A program made the position numbers and the translations under genes. DNA of 64,000 nucleotides. Origin: Vandiemenella viatica. Its lineage: Eukaryota > Arthropoda > Insecta > Orthoptera > Morabidae. The notes below the pieces were generated by a model. That model saw only the letters and a list, made by a program, of their open reading frames with translations. It searched no databases and was not told the origin of the DNA. Below are positions 1-9,479 of this stretch, piece after piece (position 1 is the first letter of the stretch; each line of letters starts with the position of its first letter). The stretch is from NCBI GenBank assembly GCA_031002005.1, contig CM061919.1, positions 173,335,121-173,399,120 of the forward strand, given 5' to 3'.

Positions 1-410
1 ATAAATTTCTACATCGGAATTATTATCCATGAACCCAATGATATATTACGGGGTGTCTATTTTTTCAGTTTACGAGCAATGGTTTGTACTCGACTGCTGA
101 TGGCGGAGTACACCAGTACACAGAACAATATCCGCAAATCTCAATGAACTCTCTGCTATTATTTCAGAAATTTGTCAAGTATTAGATTCCTAATTCATTA
201 ATTTTACAGCCTTCTTTTGCAGAACTAATTAACTTCGCGATCTATGCGTAAGTGTGCATCTTTTTATTCATACACTTATAGTCTGATTGAACAAACAATA
301 TTTCCTTCCGTTCATACTCAGATATGAAGATTTTCGTTGTTTAAACTGTCCAAACAAACCTCGGTATCTTTGCTTGCGGCAATTTCTTTGCTTACTTGGT
401 TGGGCCATGG
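1..410. repeat. Outer-tip unit, diverged copy of the centre-proximal unit
   Basis: This segment aligns in the same orientation with about 7960-8400. Both contain a segment reading ctacatc(g/a)ga, then a run ending in a cagt/agtg rich block, then a stretch resembling cttcttt(t/c)..agaactaattaactt. The mirrored pair is 16540-17032 with 8580-9090. Identity is clearly lower than between the palindrome arms, so this duplication is older than the palindrome or has escaped homogenisation. Confidence 0.8.
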
Positions 411-580
411 GGGAAAGAAATATATGTAGACGACGCAAGAAACCTTCACCACGCATTGAAGTGAAGCTGGGCGGAGGAGGAGTGGGGGGGCTAGGCCGAA
501 CCCATACAGACACAAAAACCTCAAGGGGACTCTAGGATAAACGTAACGTCGCAATCTGGTGATGTATTAATAAGTAACTC

Positions 581-958
581 GATGAGACAAATAAAAAATG
601 AAGAATAATTTTTTTTTGATATCATGCTTAGTTTTCGAGATATTTTGTCTCAAACGTGAAATAGTTTTGGTTGAAATACAGAAGAAAAAAATTGGTCAAA
701 GTCAAATCTGATGACGGATTCTTATTTAAAAAGACGAGACAAATAAAAAATAAAGAATAAAAATTTTCGATATCCGGCCTAGTTCTCGAGATATACTGTA
801 TCAAAAGTGAGGTGTCTTGAGTTGAAATGCAAAAGAAAAATTTCGCACAAGTCAAATTTAATGATCGATTCTTATGTAACATGACGAGACAAATCGAAAA
901 TAAAGAATAAAATTTTTCAATATATTGCTTAGTTTTCGGGATATACTGGGATTGGGTT
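581..958. repeat. About 150-bp tandem repeat, 2.5 units
   Basis: Units begin at about 581, 733 and 883 with ga(t/c)gagacaaat, giving periods of 152 and 150 bp. Each carries an AT-rich tract, a tagttctcgagatata-type motif and a closing gattcttat(g/t)ta block. Inverted relatives lie at 3446-3690; mirrored copies lie at 13293-13530 and 15985-16365. Confidence 0.9.
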
Positions 959-1707
959 GATATGCAGCCTGGATCAAAAGTTAATTCTGCCAAAGCCACA
1001 ATGGTGGACATGCAGAATGGATATTTCAGTTTTTTTACTACCACTTGTGGTTAGGTTGAAATGCGGCCTAGATCAGAATAAAATAGTTATCTTGTTACCA
1101 TACCTCGTAAGTTTAATTGGGAATACCTGGAAGCAGTTTATATCGTGATACACGTTTTGTCACTAGCTTGGTTCTCATGAAATTAATAACAGTAATAGAT
1201 AAATTCTTTGTCCCTTATGGATCAACAAAACCATTCTGATACAGACTGCATTTAGACCTAACCACAATCTCCATTAAATTGCCGCTACAGAATCAAACTA
1301 TGTAGACATAACCACACACGCGTATTTGAATCGCAAACTGTATTTGCAGTAACAAAATCATTTGCTTCATCAAGATTTCTAGATTACATAGCATAATTTA
1401 ACACATTTAATTTCATCATACACTGTCAGTATAAACTGCAACGTGACGAAAGAAAGCGCAATATTAAATTAACTGAATCGCGATGTAAAACACACCCCTT
1501 TAAATCTCATTTTTAACACTCGTTAAAAAGTAATGCTAGTCTATTATGTGCAAAATAGCAAGGTATGCTGATTTTCTACACTACACCAACAAAAATTTGA
1601 GAACAAAGTCATCCCATTGAGTGCTATGACTAAATGTTTATAGACAGGCATCAAAGTTTGCCATTCCTACTGCCCACTTCAACAACGATACTTAGATTTC
1701 AACTTAC

Positions 1708-1778
1708 TTATGAAACGATATTTCAGGTTCTTTCCTCTCTTGCCTATTTGTGCAACCGTATGCAACACAAGATGGCAT
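1708..1778 (-). CDS. THAP-domain first exon, copy A (left arm)
   Basis: The minus-strand exon starts at ATG 1776-1778 and encodes MPSCVAYGCTNRQERKEP followed by EISFH. This is the N-terminal half of a THAP zinc finger (C-x4-C of the C2CH motif, then the GISFH-like strand), a DNA-binding domain of P-element-type transposases and domesticated regulators. A GTAAG donor follows at 1707 (reading leftward), which matches the usual THAP gene layout with a short first exon. I found no second THAP exon carrying the C-x2-H half, so this is a gene fragment or relic rather than a complete gene. Confidence 0.6.
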
Positions 1779-2793
1779 TATAAAACACTTATACACATTA
1801 AAAAATGAAATAATCACAGCATCTAACACAATGTGAACATCGCATTTGTTTGGGAACGCAATATCGCCACTGCCGCCACTGTGCATGCGCGAGAGTTTAG
1901 AGCCTGCTTCACAGATTTACCGTCACTTCTCTTCCATATATTTCCTTCTTCCATGGGTTGGGCAGGATGATGAAATCTTTTATAAAATATTTTCCATAAT
2001 ACTGTAAAATATTGTATAAAATATCTTTATAAAAAATCTTTAAAAAAGATCTATCACAGTGAAATGGCGGCCATACTCTTGTTCTATAGGTCCCTGCTGA
2101 GGAAGGACCTCTGGGATGTGGAAAATGTAAGGGTTAATATATTTACCCACAAGATTATAGTGACAAAATATTATATGCTACAACGAAAGGCAAAAAATAA
2201 AATTAAAATAAGCATTAATTTTTACAACGAACATGTCATGGTTAATATATAACTGGCAATTATTCCATCCCTTGCGATTGTGGGCATCAGTATATTTAAT
2301 CTAATTTAATTGCAATGGAGCACACGCTCCGGTTTGCTCTGCGTAGAGTACTCGAGATTCCTACGCCTGGAACAACGTCGGCTGTGGTATTACACAACAA
2401 AGAGAGGAGACATGGTTTGACTTCGTGGAGACACGAATATTAGTCCACGCAAATGGATGCAGGTATAGTTTAATCAAAGAGGCTATGAAGATTCGTCTTG
2501 CGGAAAGCACTGTAAACAGAAATACTGGCTATCAGTTTAGCACATCTTGGAACCATTAGCAGAATAAGAGTAACGAGACAGAGTCGTCGAGAAAATGCGA
2601 GAATGAACTCTGAAATACAACCATGGAGGCAGGAATATATAGAGACGAAATAACGCTGATTCTGTGAAACCTCATATAAAAACTCCTACAGCACTTGCGC
2701 GGCGACCACAGAAATAACCTCAAAACATTGGTTGTTTGTACTGTGTCTGCTGCTGAGAATATTTCATTTTCTAATATTCTGAAGTTTTCTATA
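1779..2793. other. Divergent spacer between THAP copies, with LINE-tail remnant
   Basis: This stretch separates two outward-facing THAP exons and may once have been a bidirectional promoter. It includes an ATGGCGGCC-start short frame at 2064-2252 that I do not recognise. It also includes a short segment (about 2296-2335: taatttaattgcaatggagc then acgctccgg) that closely matches the 3' end of the LINE at 31783-31815. The mirrored stretch is 14164-15174. Confidence 0.5.
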
Positions 2794-2864
2794 ATGTCAA
2801 GTTGTGTTGCATACGGTTGCACAAACAGACAAGACAGGAAACAACCTGGAATAATTTTTCATAA
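2794..2864 (+). pseudogene. THAP-domain first exon, copy B (left arm), donor lost
   Basis: Encodes MSSCVAYGCTNRQDRKQP then GI-IFH, aligned to copy A residue by residue. The splice donor seen after copy A (cataa|gtaag) is cataa|ttaag here, so the GT is lost. It lies in divergent (head-to-head) orientation to copy A across 1779-2793. No downstream THAP exon was recognised. Confidence 0.6.
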
Positions 2865-3870
2865 TTAAGTCACATTGTAATTATTGTTCTTGAAATGTCT
2901 GATAGGTAACTGCAACGTTAGGGCCTATCGTTATAAAGTTATTCATTGCTCTCAACAGGATAATGTCGTTTCTCAAATATTTGTTGGTGTAGTGTAGACA
3001 ATCAGCATATGTTACTGCTTTGCACATAAAGGGCTAGCCTTATTATAAACAAATGTTGGAAGTCTAATTTAAGCGGGTCAAGTTTACAGCGCGATACAAT
3101 GAATATGGTATTCTGCGTGCTTCAGTCCAGTTCAGTTTACACTGAAAGTGTACGATGAAATGAATTGTGATAATTAGTGCTGTGCGAACTGTGAAACGTA
3201 ATGAAGCAAACGATTTTGTTACCCGAAATTTAGTTCGCGATGTACGGTATTTCATGTGTTTAGGTGTGCCTACAGAGTTTGATTTTGTAGCGACAATATT
3301 AATGGTTAGGTGGGTAAGTTGAAATCAGCCTGTAGCAGAAGGGACAAACAATTTATTATTAGTAGTTAGTAATTTCATAAGCACCATGTTAGTGACACAA
3401 CGTGTATCACGTATCGCAATGTATACTACTCCCATTTAAGCTTCTGACTTTTGGAGACACTATATCTCGAGAACTAAACGAAATATCGAAAATTTTTATC
3501 GTTTACTTTCAATTTCTCTCGTCGTGTTACATAAGAATCTATTATCAAATTTGAATTTAGGGATATTTTTCTTCTGAATTCAACCTAAAACACCTCACTT
3601 TTGAGACAGTATATCTCGAGAACTAAGCAGGATATCAAAAAATTATTCTTCATTTTTGATTGTCTCGTCAAGTTACATAGTAATCCATCATCAAATTGCT
3701 GTGCGACGGTTGTCGTATGATTCCTTTGAGGTTTTTGTGTCTCTTCCCTGTGTTTCTACGGCTGACCAATATGGCTACCTCCCTACCCCACTTCTCTCTA
3801 CCCGGTTTCACTCCAGTGCGTGTTGAAGGTCCCTTGCGTCGTCTCCATTTACTCCTTCCTCCATGACTAC
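2794..3870. repeat. Second-level inverted repeat, copy B (left arm)
   Basis: Diverged relative of 400-1778 in inverted orientation. Landmarks in order are the THAP exon, a caccaacaaa-type block near the intron start, a block resembling gaagcaaacga near 3200, a gtgacac(a)acgtgtatc block near 3390, the tandem-repeat units (3446-3690), then the conserved block ending at gacgacgcaag(reverse complement) near 3840. Divergence from copy A is well above the divergence between palindrome arms. Confidence 0.83.
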
Positions 3871-4039
3871 AACCGACCTCCTCCATCGCGTGTATCCCTG
3901 CCATGCCTCCCTTCCCACTGCCGGGCGCCGACATCTCACCATCAAGCTACCGGCTCTACCACGTCGACGCACGTGACTATCACGAAGATGGAAACCGTAA
4001 ACCAACGATGGCTATATAAGAGCAAGCGCTCCAGGTAGC

Positions 4040-4960
4040 CGAACTAACATCAGACCTCAAATCATACCGTCCCATCAACCTCACCTGTTTTCAGTAAAAT
4101 ATCACAAGGAATCCACAAACACCTATCACAACACTTTCTCCTGTCCCTAGGCCAGAGCGGCTTCCACCCAAAACTATGCAACCAAGAACAACTCCTCAAA
4201 CTAGTACACCTCCTGAACACCTACATCAACATCCACAGATGAGCAATCCTCACCCCACTGGACATACAGAAAGCATTTTATCAGATATGGCACACCAGCC
4301 TCATCTTCAAATTGTAAACCTTCACACTGCCCTTCACCTGCATCCACACAATAGCCTCCTTCCTCATAAACTGTACCTGTAGCTATAAACCACTTCTTCT
4401 CCCACATTTTCTCCTTTTCCACCTTCTCTCCTTTCTACACATCCTATACTTATCCAACGTATCCATATCCGCATCATCTATATAAATCCTAAAGTACGCA
4501 GATGATACTGCCTACCTAGACATACAAAAATCCCTTCAACAATCACAAAAATCACTACAAACACAGCTGGACACTTGCGTTAAATGGTGCAAATGTTGGA
4601 GTTTAATCATAACACCAACAAAAACCCAAGCCATTATTTTCGGGAATGCACTGTAAGTTACATAGGCATCACCCTCGACAGACACCTAACCTGGATACAC
4701 CACCTCAAAACTATTACCACGAAAGCGAACGCCAGACTCTATCTCCTGAAGCTAATTACCGGAACATCTGGGAACTTCACATCAGCATCATTGTAAAAAC
4801 CTAAAAAACTTTTCTCCACCCTATACTCACCTATGGCTGCCTCTCACAGCTATATGCTCGCAACTACTTTTAGAACCAATTCCAAATAGAACGTACACAC
4901 TCCACATAACTTACCGCATCCGATTACCATCACCCATTCATTTACTGTAGACTCGAATTA
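4040..4960 (+). pseudogene. Jockey-like LINE reverse transcriptase relic (left arm)
   Basis: Several frames together spell a non-LTR retrotransposon reverse transcriptase. They give a YRPINLTC-like box (about 4065), LGQSGFHP (about 4150), an LDIQKAFYQIWH motif A (about 4255), a YADDTAYL motif C (about 4494) and then YIGITLDRHLTWIHHL (about 4657) and TYGC (about 4830). Frameshifts break it throughout. It is present in both palindrome arms at the matching position, so it inserted before the palindrome formed or was copied with it. Confidence 0.8.
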
Positions 4961-7550
4961 AATTCCTCCATATCATGATCCATATAGAATCCTCCGTCTA
5001 AAAATAGTTTCCAAAATGAAAATCCTATAACCTACAGCCTAATCAGAGAAGCAAATCACCTCTTCATTTCCTATAACCAAGTACCACCCACACTCCACGT
5101 TCTAACCATCCTCACCATGACCAAACATATAGATTGACCCAGGGGTGGATCCAGGATTTTGGTTTCAGGGAGAGGCTTGACTTAGGTGAGGGTAGGCTTT
5201 ATTGGATTACAATGTCGTCCGGGGTAAGAGGTAACCTAGATGCTCTTGGGGGAGGGGAGGGCTTGAGCCCCTGGATTGACTGCCTCCAATACCTGACTGA
5301 GAAAAGAGACCAACAACATACCCCACTCTTTAAAGAACAATTTCAATCATCGACAACAATTTGAATGTATGTTGTTTAGTAAAATATTTAATAAAATAGA
5401 ATAGCAGAATTAGGTTTACAAAATACAGAAAAATTCGGAGAACACGAATACAATAATGGTTTAGCAAAAAGTTAAAAATTTATGGGACAAAAGCAAGATT
5501 TACATATTGTGATTGTTACACATTGTTGGGAATTCTCTCAACAAAAAGTTGGTGCCAAAGATGAACATCAAAATAAGAGAAGAGGGTTCCTGAAAAGTAA
5601 ATGAGCTATCAGAAAATAGAGCAAATTTTTCTAAAGAACATTTGTAAATCCCATTTTAAAACAAATAGGAATTAGAGAGAGATTTAATTTTTAAATTTCA
5701 GTTTGACATCACAGGCCGGAAAAATAAGGTGCAATTTCAGTTAACACATAACTACACAAAATTTACAAGAGTTAAGAAATACACCAAATAAAAGAGAAAA
5801 TTTTAAGAAAATGGTAGACTTAAAAATCTTTGTGTGGAGGAAGAGAGTATTTGCAAAGTTAAACAAAAATTACTAAGATGAAAGTTCAAAATTTAATAAC
5901 ATAGGAATAAAGGAAAAAAATGATAAGGGCATAAAATCTTCCAAATAAAATGACTTATAAACATACCAAAATTTCTGAAAGATTGTGTAACCCTGGGAAA
6001 AGCATTTAAATACTGCCTCTCTTTATTGTTTTTGATGCCAGTTGCTCTTAAGCACTCTCCCTGCCAGGTCATGTTGCAAAAACAGGTAGACACAGTGGGA
6101 CATAGAATATTATTCAACCATGGAACGTAGAATCTGAACATTCGGCTTGTAGTGTGGGCTTATAGAGTTTTCAAAGGTGTAGGACGTGATATCCGAGCTC
6201 GACATTCAAACAATGCTAGTGAACTTCAAAAGTAATTTGATCATGAGCTGAAAAACTCTTATTTTCATCTTTTAAAGTTGTTTGGGGATTCTCAGGAGAG
6301 AACTAGAACTTGTGCGTGGTAATGACCTGCTATCTTCATTAAAGGTTCTGATGCCTGCCTTAGGTTAACATGTTGATACTAGATTAACTTCAAAAAATTT
6401 TCAAGAACACATAGGTCTTTTTTTAACATGTGATTTTCTTATTTTGTTATGTTGAACCAGAATTCATTAATTGCTGTGGGTTAAACAAGTACAATAGTTT
6501 GACAACCAACTCAATTAATCATTGGATTCTTCAGTGTAAGGTATGAGACAGACTTTAATATTTATGTAAACTTATCAGAAATGGTCAAATGTTAAGCATA
6601 TATCTGTTCAGTAAAACCCCAAGCAAGAGATTTTAACTTAACAATGGCTCACTCAGCACTGTGAAAGAACTTTGTCCAGAGAACTTCGAGCACTGGCACA
6701 TAAGTTCTGCTGCAATTATTAGATAACAAACTGATTAATTTTCGGTAAGTTATTAAAAATTTCGTGGTTCAACAATGATCAAATAATTTAGTCTAAACCA
6801 CAATATTATATGTTAACTATTTCGTGTTGAGTTAAAATTAATAAAATCTAACTATGGACAGTGAATACCTGTCACATTTCAAAAAATATTACTGTGACCG
6901 TTTTTGTTTTTCTTCCAGGTCTCGTTACTTAGTTTCTGTAGGACAATAAACAAAATAGCAAATTAAATATTTAAGACTTTTCAAATGAACGTAAAACTGT
7001 GTATCAAAACCTATTCCTTTTATATGTGTATATTTTCCTTCCCTCCCCCCCTCTCCCCAGCACAAAGGTTAAGAAAAATTGATGATTCCTCAAGCAGTGA
7101 TTGTAGTAGGCCACAAAAGAGTTTCAAGCTATTGGTACAAAAGTAACATACCTAATATAGTCTATAGGAATTGTTGATTTTCCCAGTCATGAAAACCGTG
7201 AAGATGAAGAATCCAAAAATATAGGGACACATGAAATGTTGAATACAAATTATTGTTGTAACTGAAGCACAGAATCCACTTCCTTTTTGAGTAAGATTCA
7301 AAAACTGTTATATTGTGAAAAATAAATTGTCCACAATTGTGCTGAAGTCAAGGATAACTCCTCTCACATATCAAACAGTGCAGTAGCAGGGAAACAGAAA
7401 GCATACAAGCATGTGACTATTGAAATAAGGTCAGCCCAAATATTTCAAAGTTGTATGTATGCATGCATTTTGTTTTTAACTTTCACTGCACTTACTTTTT
7501 TTTTTTGTGGGCGATTCATTCCTTATCCCCAATAAAACTACACTACAATT
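4961..7550. other. Arm segment without recognisable genes (left)
   Basis: AT-rich sequence. Near 5145 a segment (aggggtggatccaggatttt) resembles a DNA-transposon terminus, but I could not find a partner end. A C-rich tract occurs near 7040. Short open frames (5134-5364, 5893-6141) look like chance. The mirrored segment is 9480-11990. Confidence 0.5.
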
Positions 7551-7614
7551 ATGAAAGAGATGGATTTCCTGTATAAGATAAAATCTGAAGATAAAATACT
7601 TAGACTGATGAATT

Positions 7615-7845
7615 TCACTGCATTTCCCATAGGAGGCTTAGAACATCAGCACAGTTCTTTTTGGCTGGCATTACACTATACAAGATCTTTGTCAAAGATA
7701 CTTTATAAAAGATATAGTTTGATATTTTATCAGGCAATTTCACTATAAACAAATTTTCATCATAGTTCTCTAAATGACTGAAGTAAACTTGTATAGCCAC
7801 AGAAACTGCAGCTGTCACAATATGTATTTTATTGAAGAAAAACAT
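7615..7845 (-). CDS. Unrecognised ORF fragment in left arm (76 codons)
   Basis: A minus-strand frame with protein-like composition (MFFFNKIHIVTAAVSVAIQV..., ending in ...VLSLLWEMQ). Its mirror in the right arm (9131-9362, plus) is frameshifted after NENLF by small indels, so only the left copy is open. It lies about 200 bp beyond the ORF at 8040-8345 in the same orientation, and the two may be pieces of one old coding region. I do not recognise a family. Confidence 0.3.
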   Translation of the reverse strand: MFFFNKIHIVTAAVSVAIQVYFSHLENYDENLFIVKLPDKISNYIFYKVSLTKILYSVMPAKKNCADVLSLLWEMQ

Positions 7846-7959
7846 ATTTAGTTTAGGCTGTGGATTACAAGACTAGATATGAAAGCAATTCATCAAAATT
7901 TAGTGAAAGAGCTGCAATGTGAGGACATGGCGCATTGTACAAATTATGGTCAAAGCTGC

Positions 7960-8400
7960 ATATAGGTCTGCAAATTCTTTACTGCAATATGTTCTAAAAT
8001 TTCTACATCAGATTTATCACCTCTGAACCTAACCATATGTTATTGGGTTTCTATTTTTATAGTGTATGTGTAATGGGTTTTACTCAATTGCTGGTGGTGG
8101 AGCAACATCATTCTACTGTACAGCACCATTATACACCAGCACATTCCCTCTGTTATTGTTCCAGAAAAATGTAATGCATTAATTTTCTTTTTCATGTAAT
8201 TGACAGTACAACCTTCTTTCATAGAACTAATTAACTTTGCAACCTTTACACAAGTGTGCACATTTTTATTTCTATTCTTAATGACTACATGTTTCTGACT
8301 GTACAACATTTCTTTCTGTTCATACTCAGAAATCAGGTCTTTCATTGATTCAAAAGTCCTAACAAAATTCGGTAACTTTGTTAGTATAATTTTCTTTGTT
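7960..8400. repeat. Centre-proximal unit (left arm)
   Basis: Same-orientation diverged relative of 1-410, mirrored at 8580-9090 in the right arm. It contains the minus-strand ORF at 8040-8345. With the outer-tip unit it brackets the arm with direct repeats about 8 kb apart. Confidence 0.78.
8040..8360 (-). CDS. Unrecognised ORF in centre-proximal unit (about 100 codons)
   Basis: The minus-strand frame reads MKDLISEYEQKEMLYSQKHV, followed by a lysine- and asparagine-rich helix-like stretch and a KLISSMKEGCTVNYMKKK segment. The frame extends upstream without a stop to about TKLPNFVRTFES. The mirrored copy (8638-8900, plus) loses frame at a 2-base deletion. The outer-tip copies (about 230-330 and 16600-16700) are much more decayed. 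It could be an exon of the gene that starts with the THAP exon, but no splice path is demonstrable. Family unknown. Confidence 0.3.
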   Translation of the reverse strand, partial: RTFESMKDLISEYEQKEMLYSQKHVVIKNRNKNVHTCVKVAKLISSMKEGCTVNYMKKKINALHFSGTITEGMCWCIMVLYSRMMLLHHQQLSKTHYTYTIKIETQ

Positions 8401-8482
8401 TATTTTGGCATGATGATTAAGTCTTTTATAAAAAGTAATAACAACATATTACATTTTAGAAAAGAAATCTTTTATAAAACAT

Positions 8483-8500
8483 ATTCCATTAAATTGTAAA
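8483..8500. repeat. Spacer and hairpin centre of the palindrome
   Basis: Eighteen bases separate the two arms. The immediately flanking sequence is itself rich in short TTTTATAAAA palindromes. A diverged version of this central segment (TTTTATAAAA blocks around a CCAT...TGTAAAAT core) also occurs at about 1965-2040 and 14930-15000, inside the arms. Confidence 0.9.
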
Positions 8501-8579
8501 ATGTTTTATAAAAGATTTCTTTTCTAAAATGTAATTATGTTGTTATATACTTTTTATAAAAGACTTAATCATCATGCCA

Positions 8580-9090
8580 AAATAAACAAAGAAAAATTAT
8601 ACTACAAAGTTACCGAATTTTGTTAGGACTTTTTGAATCAATGAAAGACCTGATTTCTGAGTATGAACAGAAAGAAATGTTGTACAGTCAGAAACATGTA
8701 GTCATTAAGATAGAATAAAAATGTGCACACTTGTGTAAAGGTTGCAAAGTTAATTAGTTCTATGAAAGAAGGTTGTACTGTCAATTACATGAAAAAGAAA
8801 ATTAATGCATTACATTTTTCTGGAACAATACAGAGGGAATGTGCTGGTGTATAATGGTGCTGTACAGTAGAATGATGTTGCTCCACCACCAGCAATTGAG
8901 TAAAACCCATTACACATACACTATAAAAATAGAAACCCAATAACATATGGTTAGGTTCAGAGGTGATAAATCTGATGTAGAAATTTTAACATATTGCAGT
9001 AAAGAATTTGCAGACCTATATGCAGCTTTGACCATAATTTGTACAATGCGCCATGTCCTCACATTGCAGCTCTTTCACTAAATTTTGATG
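8580..9090. repeat. Centre-proximal unit (right arm)
   Basis: Mirror image of 7960-8400 and same-orientation relative of 16540-17032. Shared landmarks are gagtatgaac(a/g)gaa and, further on, tacaatgcgccatgt followed by ctcac. The homology of the outer copy runs right up to the N gap at 17033. Confidence 0.78.
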
Positions 9091-9479
9091 AATTGCTTTC
9101 ATATCTAGTCTTGTAATCCACAGCCAACTAAATATGTTTTTCTTCAATAAAATACATATTGTGACAGCTGCAGTTTCTGTGGCTATACAAGTTTACTTCA
9201 GTCATTTAGAGAACTATGATGAAAATTTGTTTTATAGTGAAATTGCCTGATAAAATATCAAACTATATCTTTTATAAAGTATCTTTGACAAAGATCTTGT
9301 ATAGTGTAATGCCAGCCAAAAAGAACTGTGCTGATGTTCTAAGCCTCCTATGGGAAATGCAGTGAAATTCATCAGTCTAAGTATTTTATCTTCAGATTTT
9401 ATCTTATACAGGAAATCCATCTCTTTCATAATGTAGTGTAGTTTTATTGGGGATAAGGAATGAATCGCCCACAAAAAAA

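Larger units (their letters stand above)
400..1778. repeat. Second-level inverted repeat, copy A (left arm)
   Basis: Read on the minus strand this runs from a THAP first exon (1708-1778) outward through intron-like sequence and the 150-bp tandem repeats to a conserved GC-rich block (about 400-560). The same order is found on the plus strand at 2794-3870. Copies A and B therefore face away from each other across a 1-kb spacer (1779-2793). Mirrored copies lie at 15175-16530 and 13100-14163. Confidence 0.85.
1..8482. repeat. Left arm of giant inverted repeat
   Basis: The first bases of the window reappear reverse-complemented at 16905-16939, and the match continues inward to the centre at 8482/8501. 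Anchors along the arm include the THAP exons (1708-1778 with 15175-15245), the LINE relic (4040-4960 with 11990-12930) and the hairpin at the centre. The arms differ by scattered substitutions and 1-4 base indels but are otherwise collinear. The arm begins before the window, so its full length is unknown. It contains no complete gene that I recognise. Confidence 0.97.

Noticed and set aside
581..958. CRISPR array
   Set aside because: The repeats are about 150 bp, contiguous, without unique spacers, and the genome is eukaryotic.
5134..5364. 76-codon frame (also mirrored at 11608-11838)
   Set aside because: Low-complexity, glycine-rich translation of a transposon-like terminus; identical in both arms only because the DNA is duplicated.
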